From Nostocoides sp. (GTDB taxonomy: Bacteria; Actinomycetota; Actinomycetes; Actinomycetales; Dermatophilaceae), in NCBI GenBank assembly GCA_025929465.1, contig JAICMC010000002.1, forward strand, positions 1-43,699: a stretch of DNA of 43,699 nt, written 5' to 3'. The translations under genes were made by a program, and so were the position numbers. Below are positions 7,134 through 16,913 of the stretch, in pieces. The notes below the pieces were generated by a model. That model did no database searches. It was not told the DNA's origin and worked only from the letters and a program-made list of their open reading frames with translations. Every line of letters begins with the position of its first letter. The first letter of the stretch is position 1.

Positions 7134-8264
7134 GTGTCACGCACCGACTGGCCCCTGCTCCTCGTGGCCGTGGCGCTCCTCCTCGCCCTCGGCGTCGTCG
7201 CCGGACTCCTCCGCAGCCGCGCCGCCTCGGGCTCGGGCGGGCGGCACCGCCCGCACCGGGACACCTTCCGGCCCGAGGACGCCGTGCCACCGCCGCCGAA
7301 GCGAGCCGCCATGGTCGTCAACCCGACCAAGTTCACCGATGTGGCTGATCTGGAGGCGCGGCTCACCGCCGCCTGTCTGACGCACGGCTGGGCCGAGCCG
7401 ACGTTCCACCACACGACCGTCGAGGACCCGGGGACCGGGCAGGCCCGGGCGGCCGTGGCCGACGGCGTCGACGTCGTGTGCGCGCTCGGTGGTGACGGCA
7501 CCGTGCGGTCGGTGGCTCAGGCCCTTGCCGGCACCCAGACGGCGATGGGGCTGCTCCCCAGCGGCACCGGCAACCTGCTGGCCCGCAACGTGGGTCTGCC
7601 GCTCACCAGCCTGGAGGACGCCGTCGCCATCGCGCTCACCGGCCGTAACGAGCGGGTCGACGTGGGGCGGCTCGTCGTCGACGCCGTCACCGACGACGGC
7701 GACCACCACAAGGCCCGCGAGTACGTCTTCCTCGTCATGGCCGGGATGGGCATGGACGCCGCGATCATGGGCGACTCCCCGGACGAGCTCAAGGCAAGGG
7801 TGGGCTGGCCGGCGTACTTCGTCGCCGGGCTGCGCAACCTGCGGGGAGACCGGTTCCGGGCCGTCGTCAGCATCGGCGACGAAGGACACGAGGAGGTCGT
7901 CGAGACCCGCGCCCGGACCGTCGTCGTCGGGAACTGTGGCCGGATCATGGGCGGCATCACCCTCATGCCCGAGGCGCGGATCGACGACGGGCTGCTCGAC
8001 GGCCTGATCCTCTCGCCGGCGACGATCGCCGGCTGGGTTGCCGTCACCGGCCGGCTGCTCCGTCAGAAGACGACCCGCAACGACCGGGTGCTCCACCGGG
8101 CGGCCACCCGGTTCGTCGTCCGGCCGGACCGGCCCCAGCAGGTGCAGCTGGACGGCGACCACATCGGGTCCGCGCGCAGCCTCACCGCCGAGGTGTGGCC
8201 GCGCGCGCTCATCGTGCGTATGCCGGTCGGCCAGCGGCTGCCGGACCTCGCCGACGAGTCGTGA
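7134..8264 (+). CDS. Diacylglycerol kinase / sphingosine kinase-like lipid kinase
   Basis: 376 aa from GTG 7134 (VSRTDWPLLLVAVALLLALGVV). Residues 7-25 form one membrane anchor, followed by a basic and proline-rich linker. The DAGK catalytic domain begins near residue 60 (AAMVVNPTKF) and shows the nucleotide loop LGGDGTVRSVAQ and the PSGTGNLLARN motif. The C-terminal domain carries NCGRIMGGITLMPEARIDDGLLDG and the LDGDHIG end motif seen in bacterial DgkB/YegS-type enzymes. It would phosphorylate diacylglycerol or a related lipid at the inner face of the membrane. It converges on zwf with a 17-bp gap and no clear terminator. Substrate is not deducible from sequence. Confidence 0.92.
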   Translation: MSRTDWPLLLVAVALLLALGVVAGLLRSRAASGSGGRHRPHRDTFRPEDAVPPPPKRAAMVVNPTKFTDVADLEARLTAACLTHGWAEPTFHHTTVEDPGTGQARAAVADGVDVVCALGGDGTVRSVAQALAGTQTAMGLLPSGTGNLLARNVGLPLTSLEDAVAIALTGRNERVDVGRLVVDAVTDDGDHHKAREYVFLVMAGMGMDAAIMGDSPDELKARVGWPAYFVAGLRNLRGDRFRAVVSIGDEGHEEVVETRARTVVVGNCGRIMGGITLMPEARIDDGLLDGLILSPATIAGWVAVTGRLLRQKTTRNDRVLHRAATRFVVRPDRPQQVQLDGDHIGSARSLTAEVWPRALIVRMPVGQRLPDLADES

Positions 8265-8281
8265 GCACCCGGCATACCGCT

Positions 8282-9712
8282 TTAGAACCGCTTCTCGCGC
8301 CACTTCCGCTCGAACGGCAGCCGCCACGCGAAGGGGGCCACGAGCTGGTGGATCTGGTTCGGGCCCCACGAGCCCGGGTCGTAGGGGCGCGGCGTCGGCG
8401 GGTGGTCGAGCAGGGTCTGGGAGATGGACCAGAGCCGCTCGATGCCCTCGGCCGAGGTGAACAGGGTGCGGTCGCCGCGGGCGGCGTCGTAGATGAGCCG
8501 CTCGTAGGCCTCCAGGACGGCGCCGGCCCAGTCGGTCTCCTGCATGGCGAACTGCATGGACAGCTTGTCCAGCTTGAAGCCGGGGCCGGGGCGCTTGCCG
8601 TAGAACGACAGCGACATCCGAGCCTTGTCGGCGAGGTCGAAGGTGAGGTGGTCGGGGCCGTTGTCGCCGACCCCGGAGTCGCGCGGGAACATCGACTGCG
8701 GCGGCTCCCGGAAGGCGATGGAGATGATCCGGGCGCCCTCGGCCATCCGCTTGCCCGTCCGCAGGTAGAACGGGACGCCGGCCCACCGCCAGTTGTCGAT
8801 GTAGCACTTGAGCGCGATGAACGTCTCGGTCTCGGAGTCGCCCCGCACCCCGGGCTCCTCCCGGTAGCCGATGTACTGGCCGCGGACGACGTCCTGCGGC
8901 TGGATCGGCTGCATGGACCGGAACACCTTGTCCTTCTCCCGGCTGATCGCCCGCGGCTCCAGCGCGGTCGGCGGCTCCATGGCGGTGAACGCGAGGATCT
9001 GGAACAGGTGGGTGACGACCATGTCGCGGTAGGCGCCGGTCCCCTCGTAGAAGTCGGCCCGGGTGGACAGTCCGAGGGTCTCGGGGACGTCGATCTGGAT
9101 GTGGTCGATGTAGTTGCGGTGCCAGATCGGCTCGAACAGCCCGTTGGCGAAGCGGAACGCGAGGATGTTCTGCGCCGCCTCCTTGCCCAGGAAGTGGTCG
9201 ATCCGGAAGATCTGGTCCTCGTCGAACACCTCGTGCAGCTGGGCGTTGAGGGCGACCGCGCTGACGAAGTCGGTCCCGAACGGCTTCTCCATGACGATCC
9301 GGCTGTTCTTGACCAGACCCGCCTCGGCGATCGTGGCCACCGCCGCGAGTGCGGCCTTGGGGGGCACCGAGAGGTAGTGGAGCAGCCGCTTGTCGGTGCC
9401 GACCAGGTCGGCCTCGGCCGCGCGGACGGACTCGCCGAGGCCCGCCGGTCCGGCCTTGAGCGGCACGTAGTCCAACTTGTTGACGAACGCCCGCAGGTCC
9501 GGCTCGGGCAGGTCGCGAGTGCTGAACTCCCTGATGGCGTCGAAGGCGAGGTCCTGGAACGCGGCGACCGACAGGTCGTCCAGAGACGTGCCGACCACCC
9601 GCAGGTCGTCGAGCAGGTTGGACTGGGCCAGGTGGAGCAACCCGGGCAGCAGCTTGCGCTTGGCGAGGTCGCCTGTCGCGCCGAACAGGACGACGGTCGT
9701 AGGGGAGGTCAT
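8282..9712 (-). CDS. zwf: Glucose-6-phosphate dehydrogenase
   Basis: 476 aa from ATG 9712. Converts glucose 6-phosphate to 6-phosphogluconolactone with NADP, the entry to the pentose phosphate pathway. The N-terminal Rossmann motif is [13 protein letters not shown]; the EKPFG and [13 protein letters not shown] motifs carry the substrate-binding Lys and the catalytic His. Length fits the family. It stands alone without gnd, pgl or opcA nearby, so it may be a secondary copy rather than the tal-zwf-opcA operon copy; that is inference. The longer ORF in the track (to 10921) is the same frame reading through the upstream region and antisense to efeU. Confidence 0.95.
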   Translation of the reverse strand: MTSPTTVVLFGATGDLAKRKLLPGLLHLAQSNLLDDLRVVGTSLDDLSVAAFQDLAFDAIREFSTRDLPEPDLRAFVNKLDYVPLKAGPAGLGESVRAAEADLVGTDKRLLHYLSVPPKAALAAVATIAEAGLVKNSRIVMEKPFGTDFVSAVALNAQLHEVFDEDQIFRIDHFLGKEAAQNILAFRFANGLFEPIWHRNYIDHIQIDVPETLGLSTRADFYEGTGAYRDMVVTHLFQILAFTAMEPPTALEPRAISREKDKVFRSMQPIQPQDVVRGQYIGYREEPGVRGDSETETFIALKCYIDNWRWAGVPFYLRTGKRMAEGARIISIAFREPPQSMFPRDSGVGDNGPDHLTFDLADKARMSLSFYGKRPGPGFKLDKLSMQFAMQETDWAGAVLEAYERLIYDAARGDRTLFTSAEGIERLWSISQTLLDHPPTPRPYDPGSWGPNQIHQLVAPFAWRLPFERKWREKRF

Positions 9713-9805
9713 GGCCCCAGCGTGTCGCACTCGGCCTGCTCGCGCCAGACGTCGGTGTCCGCGGCCCGGCGGGGTGCACAGCCCCCGAGGCAGTAGTGTC
9801 GACAG

Positions 9806-9824
9806 CAAGGAAAGGCTATCCTTA
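9806..9824 (+). promoter_or_regulatory. DtxR/IdeR-type iron box in the efeUOB promoter
   Basis: CAAGGAAAGGCTATCCTTA matches 13 of 19 positions of the consensus TTAGGTTAGGCTAACCTAA, including the central AGGCTA and both GG/CC cores. It lies 38 bp upstream of efeU and contains TATCCT (9817-9822), a good -10 element, so a bound iron repressor would block RNA polymerase. This predicts derepression under iron limitation. Confidence 0.78.
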
Positions 9825-9862
9825 CCTCGTCCCAGCTCCCGTCGGAAGATTGGTCCCCGTCC

Positions 9863-11476
9863 GTGCTTGCAACCTTCATCATCGGGCTCCGCGAAGGTCT
9901 CGAAGCGGCACTGATCGTCGGTATCGTCGCCACCTTCCTCACCAAGAACGGCCGCCGGCTCACGCCCATGTGGATCGGGGTGAGCGCGGCGGTGCTCCTC
10001 AGCCTCGCCGTCGGGACCGGCCTGGCCCTGGTGGAGAAGGCCCTCCCGCAGGCGGCCCAGGAGGGCTTGGAGACGGTCATCGGGGCGGTCGCCGTCCTGT
10101 TCGTCACCAGCATGATCCTGTGGATGAGCGCCCACGCACGAGGGCTCAAGCGCGAGCTGGAGGCCTCGGCACAGCACGCGCTGGGCGGTGGCGGCTCCAC
10201 CGCGCTCGCCGCGATGGCCTTCCTCGCCGTGCTCAAGGAAGGCTTCGAGTCGGCCGTGTTCCTCCTGGCGACCTTCCAGGCGTCGACCAACACCATCACT
10301 CCGGCGCTGGGTGCGGTGCTCGGCATCCTCGTCGCGGTCGGCCTCGGCGTCGGCATCTACCGCGGTGGCGTCCGGCTGAACCTGTCCAGGTTCTTCCGAG
10401 CCACCGGGGTCTTCCTCGTCCTGGTCGCGGCCGGCCTCGTGGTCCGGGCCCTGCGGACCGCCCACGAGGCGGGGTGGCTCAACGCAGGCCAGCAACGCAC
10501 CCTTGACCTGTCCTGGCTGGCTCCGGTGGGGTCGGTCCGCGGGGCGCTGTTCACCGGCGTGCTGGGCATCCCCGCCGACCCCCGGCTGGTGGAGGTCCTC
10601 GGCTGGGTCGCCTTCCTCCTGCCGATGATGCTCATCGTGCTGTGGCCGCAGGCCCGACGCCCCGGTGTCGCCGTGAGCAACCGGATCAAGCAGGTCCTCG
10701 CCGGCGCAGCTCTGGCCACCGCTGCCGCCCTTGTCGCGTTCGGCGCCGCGCCCGCCGCCGCGACCTCCGCACCGGCCCCTCTGGTCGACGCCACCGGGGC
10801 GTCCGCCGGGACGGCCACCCTGCGGGGAACGACCCTCACGAGGACCCTGGACGGCGCCGCCGTGGCCCTGCCCCTGCACAGCACCGGCGACACGGTCCAC
10901 GACGGCAGCACCGCCGAGCACCTGACCGGCCCGGCCGCTGCTGTGGCCGGCGAGCTGCCGGCCACCCTCACCCTGGCGGAGCTGGTGGCCCTCGGCGGCG
11001 GCCGGGTGCCGGTCGGCGTCGACGTGCAGCGCAACCCCGGGCCGTATGCCGCACGCTGGGCGGGCACCTCGCGCGTGGACGCCTGGGTGGTGGACGGGCG
11101 GCTGCTCGACGCCACCTGCACCCAGCGTGTCGTCCTCACCCTCTCCGGCGGCGGTCTCCCGACGCCTCGCACCCTCACCGTCTCCCCCGGGTCAGCCCTG
11201 CCCGGCGGGCACCTCGCCCCCGCGGGCTGGCGGGTCGAGCCGGCATACGTGGGCCGGACCGCACACGAGGTCCGCGCACTGGCCGCCGACCGGACCGAGG
11301 CGCACTTCTGGGGACGGTTCGTCCCGGTCCTGCTCGTGCTCACCTCCCTCGCCCTGCTGCTCGTCGTCCGGCGGCGACGGGCCACGACTCTGCCTGCGCC
11401 TTCCGGGTCGACGACCCACGAGGGACCGGCAACCGACACCACCAACACACCAAGGAGCAACGTCCATGCCGGTTAG
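9863..11476 (+). CDS. efeU: Iron permease EfeU (FTR1 family) with C-terminal extracytoplasmic extension
   Basis: 537 aa from GTG 9863. FTR1-family permease of the EfeUOB ferrous iron importer. The two iron-binding REXXE-type motifs are [11 protein letters not shown] (residues 9-19) and [11 protein letters not shown], each inside a membrane helix. Seven helices fit in residues 1-290. After them comes a signal-like hydrophobic segment ([22 protein letters not shown]), a ~180-residue extracytoplasmic domain and a last membrane helix ([18 protein letters not shown]). E. coli EfeU has about 276 aa, so nearly half of this protein is an extra domain. The gene overlaps efeO by 11 bp and starts 38 bp after an iron box. 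Confidence 0.92.
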   Translation: MLATFIIGLREGLEAALIVGIVATFLTKNGRRLTPMWIGVSAAVLLSLAVGTGLALVEKALPQAAQEGLETVIGAVAVLFVTSMILWMSAHARGLKRELEASAQHALGGGGSTALAAMAFLAVLKEGFESAVFLLATFQASTNTITPALGAVLGILVAVGLGVGIYRGGVRLNLSRFFRATGVFLVLVAAGLVVRALRTAHEAGWLNAGQQRTLDLSWLAPVGSVRGALFTGVLGIPADPRLVEVLGWVAFLLPMMLIVLWPQARRPGVAVSNRIKQVLAGAALATAAALVAFGAAPAAATSAPAPLVDATGASAGTATLRGTTLTRTLDGAAVALPLHSTGDTVHDGSTAEHLTGPAAAVAGELPATLTLAELVALGGGRVPVGVDVQRNPGPYAARWAGTSRVDAWVVDGRLLDATCTQRVVLTLSGGGLPTPRTLTVSPGSALPGGHLAPAGWRVEPAYVGRTAHEVRALAADRTEAHFWGRFVPVLLVLTSLALLLVVRRRRATTLPAPSGSTTHEGPATDTTNTPRSNVHAG

Positions 11477-12719
11477 CCCCAGCCGTCGTCTCGCCCTGAC
11501 GGCCGCCGCCGGACTGACCGCCCTCGCGCTGTCCGCGTGTGGCTCCTCGGGCGGCGACGCCACCGCCGGCGGCGGGCCCTCGGTAGCCGGCCTGACGGCC
11601 GCGCCGGTCAAGGACGGGGCGGCACAGGTCGCCGTCACGCTGGCCGTGGGCTCGGGCGGCGACGCCTGCCAGCTGGACCACGCCACAGCGGCCGCGGGGC
11701 CGGTGACGTTCACGGTGACCAACAAGGACGCCGCTTCGATCACCGAGCTGGAGCTGATGAGCGACCAGCGCATCCTCGGTGAGAAGGAGAACCTCGCCCC
11801 GGGGCTCCCGGCCGTCAGCTTCACCGTCACCCTCGGCGGCGGCACGTACCAGGTCTACTGCCCCGGCGCGTCGGTCGAGAACCAGACGTTCACCGTGACC
11901 GGTCGGGCCGCGACCGCCCCGACCGGTGACGCGGCCACGCTCCTCGCCGCGGGCGCCACCGAGTACGGGACGTACGCCGTCCAGACGCTGGCCGACATGC
12001 AGACCGCTGTCGCCAACCTCACGAAGGCCGTCGACAGCGGCGACCTTGCCGCGGCCAAGAAGCAGTACGCCCTCGCCCGGCCGTTCTACGAGAAGGTGGA
12101 GTCGGCGGTGGAGGGCTTCGTGCTACCCGGCTTCACGGCCGACGACAACCGGGGCAACCTGGACTACCTGCTGGACATGCGGGCCTCCAACCTCGACCCG
12201 GCGGTCGGCTGGCACGGCTTCCACGCCATCGAGCGCGACCTGTGGCAGGGCGGCCGGATCACCGACCGGACCAGGACGTACGCCGCAGCCCTGCAGACCG
12301 ACACCGCGAAGCTGGCCGGCGTGGCCAAGACCCTGACCTACCAGCCCGAGGACCTGGCCAACGGCGCGGCCGGACTGTTGGAGGAGGTCCAGTCCAACAA
12401 GATCAAGGGTGAGGAGGAGAGCTACAGCCACCTCGACCTGGTCGACTTCGCGGCCAACGTGGAGGGTGCCCAGCAGGCCTTCGCCTACCTCAAGCCGGGA
12501 CTGGAGAAGATCGACCCGACTCTGACCGAGCAGGTGGCCACCCAGTTCGACCGGGTCAACACCGCCCTGGAGAAGTACAAGGACCCGTCCCAGGCCGGCG
12601 GGTTCAGGCTGTGGACCCCCGCCCTGCGGGCGACCGACGCCGCCGCGATGTCCAAGACGGTCCAGGCGCTGCAGGACCCGCTCTCCCAGATCGCGCAGAA
12701 GGTGGCGACCGCCCAGTGA
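11466..12719 (+). CDS. efeO: Iron uptake lipoprotein EfeO (cupredoxin + M75 imelysin-like)
   Basis: 417 aa from ATG 11466. The N-terminus is a lipoprotein signal peptide with lipobox LSAC, predicted lipidated Cys25, so the protein is anchored outside the membrane. Residues about 50-145 are a cupredoxin-like domain (VTFTVTNKDAASITELEL ... YQVYCPG). Residues about 155-417 are the M75/imelysin-like helical domain with the HXXE motif in GFHAIERDLWQGG. It supplies iron to EfeU. Its stop codon overlaps the efeB start in GTGA, so the three efe genes form one coupled operon. Confidence 0.94.
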   Translation: MPVSPSRRLALTAAAGLTALALSACGSSGGDATAGGGPSVAGLTAAPVKDGAAQVAVTLAVGSGGDACQLDHATAAAGPVTFTVTNKDAASITELELMSDQRILGEKENLAPGLPAVSFTVTLGGGTYQVYCPGASVENQTFTVTGRAATAPTGDAATLLAAGATEYGTYAVQTLADMQTAVANLTKAVDSGDLAAAKKQYALARPFYEKVESAVEGFVLPGFTADDNRGNLDYLLDMRASNLDPAVGWHGFHAIERDLWQGGRITDRTRTYAAALQTDTAKLAGVAKTLTYQPEDLANGAAGLLEEVQSNKIKGEEESYSHLDLVDFAANVEGAQQAFAYLKPGLEKIDPTLTEQVATQFDRVNTALEKYKDPSQAGGFRLWTPALRATDAAAMSKTVQALQDPLSQIAQKVATAQ

Positions 12720-14029
12720 CCCCGGTCGCACCGTCCGACCGAGCACCCGGCTCCCAGCAGCCCGGGGCCGCCGCTGGGCTCGTCCGGCGCCGGTTCATGC
12801 AGGGCACCGCGGCCGGCGTGGCCGCCGGCGCCCTGGCCACGGGCGGGGCCGCTTGGGGCCTCGGCGGCTCCCTCGCGTCGGCCGGCGCCGGTGCTGCCGG
12901 CGGCGCGGACAAGGACCTGGTCGACCTCACCGGCCAGCATGCCTTCTACGACCAGCCGCACCCCCCGGGCATCCAGACCCTGCCCCAGCGGCACGCCATC
13001 GTGATGACCTTCGACATGGTCGCCGGGACCACCCGGGGCGACCTGCAGTCGCTGCTCGCGCGGTGGAGCGCCGCCATCTCCCGGCTGATGGCCGGTCAGC
13101 CCGTCGGGCAGGTCCAGCCCACCAGCGCCGAGGCCGTGGCGCAGGACACCGGCGAGGCGACCGGGCTGGACCCGGCCAGCCTCACCGTGACCGTCGGGCT
13201 CGGACCCGGCCTGTTCGACGAGCGGTTCGGTCTGGCCGCGAAGCGGCCGCGGCTGCTCCGACCCCTCCCCGAGCTGCCGAGCGACAACCTGGACCCCGCG
13301 CTGACGGGCGGCGACCTGTCGCTGCAGGTGTGCGCCGACGACCCGCAGGTCTGCTACCACGCCGTCCGGAACCTGGCCAGGATGGTCCGCGGCACCGTCC
13401 ACACCCGGTGGACCGTCATCGGCTTCGGCCGGGCCTCCGCCGGCGCCGGACAGCAGACGCCCCGGAACCTGATGGGGTTCAAGGACGGCACCCGCAACCT
13501 TCGGACCCCGGAGGAGCTGGACAGCCACGTCTGGCTCAAGGACGCCGACTGGATGACCGGCGGCAGCTACCAGGTCGTCCGCAAGATCCTGATGAACATC
13601 GAGACGTGGGACGCCGACCGGGTCAGCGACCAGGAGAAGATCTTCGCCCGGACCAAGCTCGAGGGCGCCCCCCTCACCGGCCGCAAGGAGTTCGACACCC
13701 CCAGCTTCGCGACCCTCGGACCGGACGGGCAGCCGGTCATCGACCCCACCTCGCACGTCGCGCTCGCCTCCGCGGAGAACAACGGGGGGATCCGCATCCT
13801 GCGTCGCAGCTACAACTACACCGACGGGATCAACGCCTACGGTCAGCTCGACGCCGGGTTGCTGTTCGTGGCCTACGTCAACGACCCGGACCACTTCGTG
13901 CGCCTGCAGACCAGGCTCGGTGCATCCGACCTGCTCAACGAGTACATCAGCCACGTCGGGTCCGGGATCTTCGCCGTCCCGCCGACGCCGAAGGTCGGCC
14001 ACTACATCGGCGAGCCGCTCTTCGCCTGA
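12716..14029 (+). CDS. efeB: DyP-type heme peroxidase EfeB, Tat-exported
   Basis: 437 aa from GTG 12716. The N-terminus has a twin-arginine signal (RRRFMQGTAAGVAAGALATGGAAWG), so it is exported folded. The dye-decolourising peroxidase signature GFKDGTRN carries the distal Asp; the C-terminal region TSHVALASAENNGGIRILRRSYNY contains the candidate proximal heme His and the conserved Arg. Within EfeUOB it is thought to oxidise ferrous iron or act on heme at the cell surface. The longer ORF in the track (from 12611) is only a frame extension into efeO. Confidence 0.94.
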   Translation: MTPVAPSDRAPGSQQPGAAAGLVRRRFMQGTAAGVAAGALATGGAAWGLGGSLASAGAGAAGGADKDLVDLTGQHAFYDQPHPPGIQTLPQRHAIVMTFDMVAGTTRGDLQSLLARWSAAISRLMAGQPVGQVQPTSAEAVAQDTGEATGLDPASLTVTVGLGPGLFDERFGLAAKRPRLLRPLPELPSDNLDPALTGGDLSLQVCADDPQVCYHAVRNLARMVRGTVHTRWTVIGFGRASAGAGQQTPRNLMGFKDGTRNLRTPEELDSHVWLKDADWMTGGSYQVVRKILMNIETWDADRVSDQEKIFARTKLEGAPLTGRKEFDTPSFATLGPDGQPVIDPTSHVALASAENNGGIRILRRSYNYTDGINAYGQLDAGLLFVAYVNDPDHFVRLQTRLGASDLLNEYISHVGSGIFAVPPTPKVGHYIGEPLFA

Positions 14030-14100
14030 CAGGGGTGAGCAGGTGGTGGCCGGCAGATCGCCACCTCCGCCCGGCGGCGAGCGCGGCATACGCTGCACGC

Positions 14101-14958
14101 ATGGCCCCCGGACCGCAGACCGTGCGGCGTACCGCATACGTCCTCGGCGGCGGCGGGATCCTCGGGACCACCCAGGTGGGGATGCTCCGGGCGCTCGCCG
14201 AGCACGGCGTGCGGCCCGACCTCGTCCTGGGCACGAGCATCGGGGCGCTCAACGGGGCCTTCGTGGCGGCCGACCCGTCGCCCGCGGGCGCCCAACGGCT
14301 CGCCGAGGTGTGGCAGGCGGTGCGCAGCGAAGGAGCGTTCCTGGAGAACCCCGTCCGCCAGGCCGCACGCGTCGCCCGCTACCGGACCCACCTGCTGTCC
14401 AACGCGCCGCTGCGCTCGATCATCGACCGTCGCCTGCCGGTCGACCGGATCGAGGACCTCCCGGTCGCGTTCCAGTGCGTGGCCGCCTCCATCGAGCGAG
14501 CGGACTCACGGTGGTTCGACGCCGGACCGGTCACCGACGCCGTCGTCGCCTCCTGCTCGGTCCCAGGCCTGTTCCCCCCGGTCGTGATCGACGGCGAGCA
14601 CTACCTCGACGGCGGTCTGGTCCACTCGATCCCGGTCGGCCGGGCGCTGGAGCTGGGCGCCACCGAGATCTACGTGCTGCAGGTCGGCCGGGTCGAGCAG
14701 CCGCTGCGGCCGCCGCGCCGGCCGTGGGAGGTGGCCACCGTCGCCTTCGAGATCTCCCGGCGGCACCGGTTCGTCCACGAGATGGCGTCGGTGCCCGGTG
14801 ACATCCCGCTGCACCTGCTGCCGAGCGGGGCGCCCACCAGCCCTAACCTGTCCCTCGGCTACGGCCGGTCGGGCCGGATGAGCGAGCGGATGGAGCAGGC
14901 GTATGTCGCGAGCACGGCCTATCTGCAGTCCCCCCGGGCGCGTGACGAGGAGGGCTGA
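14101..14958 (+). CDS. Patatin-like phospholipase
   Basis: 285 aa from ATG 14101. Serine-aspartate dyad hydrolase of the patatin/RssA family. The oxyanion hole is GGGGILG (residues about 16-22), the nucleophile elbow is GTSIG and the catalytic Asp is in DGGLV. Probable activity is hydrolysis of an acyl ester in a phospholipid or acyl-glycerol. No signal peptide, so it acts in the cytoplasm or at the inner membrane face. The next gene, 6 bp downstream, is a PlsC-like acyltransferase, so the pair could deacylate and reacylate the same lipid pool; that is inference. Confidence 0.92.
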   Translation: MAPGPQTVRRTAYVLGGGGILGTTQVGMLRALAEHGVRPDLVLGTSIGALNGAFVAADPSPAGAQRLAEVWQAVRSEGAFLENPVRQAARVARYRTHLLSNAPLRSIIDRRLPVDRIEDLPVAFQCVAASIERADSRWFDAGPVTDAVVASCSVPGLFPPVVIDGEHYLDGGLVHSIPVGRALELGATEIYVLQVGRVEQPLRPPRRPWEVATVAFEISRRHRFVHEMASVPGDIPLHLLPSGAPTSPNLSLGYGRSGRMSERMEQAYVASTAYLQSPRARDEEG

Positions 14959-14964
14959 GCGGCA

Positions 14965-15975
14965 ATGGGAATGAAGGGCGTCCCGCCACCGCCGCTCATC
15001 GTCCGGCGCGCCATGCACGTCGTGTGGCCGTTCGTCGGGCTCGGCGTCTCCTTCCTCGCGCTGCCGCTCCTGCTCGCCGGCTGCGTGCAGGCCCTGTTCA
15101 CCCGCTCGGCCCGGCTGCTCCGGGTGACCGGCGTGGTCGTCCTGCTCGTCTGGGTCGACATCCGGCTGCTCGTCGGCTGCTGGCGGCTGTGGTTCGCCTC
15201 CCCGCGCAAGGACTCCCCGACCTGGCTGGCCGACCACGAACGGCTGCTCGTCGCCTGCCTCGACGAGGCGCTGACGATCGGCAGGCGGTGGGTGGGGTTC
15301 GAGGTGGTCCTCGACGAGCCGATGTGGTTCGGGCGCGACGACGCGCCGCTCGTGGCCTTCGCGCGCCACGCCGGGCCGGCCGACTCGCTGGCCGTCGCCT
15401 GGCTGCTCGCTCGGACCGCCGAACGACTGCCGCGGATCGTGCTGGCCGAGGCGCTGCGCTGGGACCCGGGGCTGGACACCATCCTGACCCGGCTGCACTC
15501 CTTCTTCGTGCCCTCCTCCTCCGGGGCCGGGGACGACCGGGTGGGCGGCGTCGCCCGGCTGGCCGCCTCGCTGCGGGCCCACGAGGTCCTCCTGCTGTTC
15601 CCCGAGGGGGAGAACTGGTCGCCGACCCGTCGCCGGCGGCTGGTCGCGCGGCTCCGGGCGCGAGGCGAGACCGCCCGGTCGCGACGCGCCGCGGCCCTGC
15701 ACAGCGTCCTGCCGCCCCGGACCCGTGGCGTCGTCGCCGCGCTCACCGCCCGTCCGGACGCCGACATCATGGTCGTCGCCCACGCCGGCTTCGGCCGGCT
15801 CACCTCACCACGCGAGATCTACGCGGCCGTGCCGTTCCGCGACCGGCCGTTCCTCGTGCGGACCTGGACGTATGCCGCGCCGGAGGTCCCCGACGACGCG
15901 GAGGGGATCGCCGCGTGGATCGAGGGCTGCTGGACCGAGGTGGACGCCTGGGTCAGCGCCCACGAGCGACCCTGA
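14965..15975 (+). CDS. PlsC-like 1-acylglycerol-phosphate acyltransferase family protein
   Basis: 336 aa from ATG 14965, with GAGGAGG upstream. Two membrane helices lie at residues about 17-75. The acyltransferase HX4D motif reads ARHAGPADSLAVAW, with the usual Asn/Gln-Arg replaced by Ala-Arg before His. The FPEG motif reads LLFPEGENWSP. This family transfers acyl chains to lysophospholipids or related acceptors at the membrane. Probably in one operon with the patatin-like lipase upstream. Converges on pheA with a 5-bp gap. Substrate unknown. Confidence 0.87.
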   Translation: MGMKGVPPPPLIVRRAMHVVWPFVGLGVSFLALPLLLAGCVQALFTRSARLLRVTGVVVLLVWVDIRLLVGCWRLWFASPRKDSPTWLADHERLLVACLDEALTIGRRWVGFEVVLDEPMWFGRDDAPLVAFARHAGPADSLAVAWLLARTAERLPRIVLAEALRWDPGLDTILTRLHSFFVPSSSGAGDDRVGGVARLAASLRAHEVLLLFPEGENWSPTRRRRLVARLRARGETARSRRAAALHSVLPPRTRGVVAALTARPDADIMVVAHAGFGRLTSPREIYAAVPFRDRPFLVRTWTYAAPEVPDDAEGIAAWIEGCWTEVDAWVSAHERP

Positions 15976-15980
15976 GGCCG

Positions 15981-16913
15981 TCAGCGGCCCGAGCCGCCCC
16001 GCAGCGCCCCGAGCCAGGCCCGCGCGCTGGTGAAGTCCTCGTCGGTGTTGAGCGGCGCGACGGTGGCCGTCTGCCGGTCGGCCCGTGGGTAGCTGCCCAG
16101 GAAGCGGATCTCGGCGCAGATCCGCCGCAGGCCCATCAGCGCCTCACCGACCCGCTCGTCCATGACGTGCCCCTCGGCGTCGATCGAGAAGCAGTACGAC
16201 CCCATCTCCTCCTTCGTCGGACGCGACTCCAGCCGGGTCAGGTTGATCCCCCGGGTGGCGAACTCCTCGAGCAGCGCGAGCAGCCCACCGGAGTGGTCGT
16301 CACGCTGGAACAGCACGAGTGTCGTCTTGTCGGCGCCGGTCCGGGGCGGCAGCACGCCGGGCCGGGCCACGAGGACGAACCGGGTCACCGCGTTGCCGAT
16401 GTCGCCGATGTCGCTGGCGAGGACGTCGAGACCGTTGTCCGCAGCCGCGACAGGGGCGCACACGGCGGCATCGAGGTGCTGCGCAGCCGGGTCGGCCAGA
16501 CCGGTTGCGGCCGAAGCGGTCGACAGGGTCGGGACGTAGGTCGCCTGAGGCAGGTTGGCCAGCATCCACTGCCGCACCTGGGCCCACGCGTGCGAGTGGG
16601 TCCCGACCGCCTCGACGTCGGCCAGCGTGGTCCCGGGGCGGGCGGCCAGGACGAAGGTGATCGGCACGAGCACCTCGCCGACGACGACGAGCGGCTCCCC
16701 CTGGGCCAGCGCGTCGAGCGTCGCGGTGACCCCGCCCTCGACCGAGTTCTCGATCGGGACCATGGCCGCGTCGACCTCACCCGCCCGCACGGCCGCGATC
16801 GCGGCATCGACCGACCCGTATGCCGTGCGCTCGGCTCCCGCCGCCGGGCCCCACCCGTTGAGCGCCATCTCGGTGAACGTCCCGGCGGGGCCGAAGTACC
16901 CGTAGTGCGTCAT
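15981..16913 (-). CDS. pheA: Prephenate dehydratase
   Basis: 310 aa from ATG 16913; AGGGTGAG just upstream is the likely ribosome binding site, so I prefer it to GTG 16922. Converts prephenate to phenylpyruvate in phenylalanine synthesis. The N-terminus YGYFGPAGTFTEMAL and VPIENSVEGGV are the catalytic-domain motifs, and GNAVTRFVLV carries the catalytic Thr-Arg-Phe. The C-terminal ACT domain (about residues 215-295) has the LTRLESRPTK motif for phenylalanine feedback inhibition. Monofunctional, without chorismate mutase, as usual in actinobacteria. Confidence 0.96.
   Translation of the reverse strand: MTHYGYFGPAGTFTEMALNGWGPAAGAERTAYGSVDAAIAAVRAGEVDAAMVPIENSVEGGVTATLDALAQGEPLVVVGEVLVPITFVLAARPGTTLADVEAVGTHSHAWAQVRQWMLANLPQATYVPTLSTASAATGLADPAAQHLDAAVCAPVAAADNGLDVLASDIGDIGNAVTRFVLVARPGVLPPRTGADKTTLVLFQRDDHSGGLLALLEEFATRGINLTRLESRPTKEEMGSYCFSIDAEGHVMDERVGEALMGLRRICAEIRFLGSYPRADRQTATVAPLNTDEDFTSARAWLGALRGGSGR

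Noticed and set aside
5503-7290. 595-aa minus-strand ORF spanning DinB-like and subtilase genes
   Set aside because: Alternate frame of two well-supported genes; composition is shadow-like.
8282-9712. zwf as part of the iron operon
   Set aside because: It is divergent from efeU and the iron box sits close to efeU; no shared function is evident.
8195-9796. 533-aa plus-strand ORF opposite zwf
   Set aside because: Antisense to a clear glucose-6-phosphate dehydrogenase; Val/Glu/Gly-rich periodicity of a shadow frame.
9713-10921. N-terminal extension of the zwf ORF in the track
   Set aside because: The extra residues are antisense to efeU and low complexity; ATG 9712 gives the normal G6PD N-terminus.
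14040-14066. Possible terminator hairpin after efeB (GGTGGC ... GCCACC)
   Set aside because: The stem is short with a 9-nt loop and no T-tract; similar stems arise by chance at this GC content.
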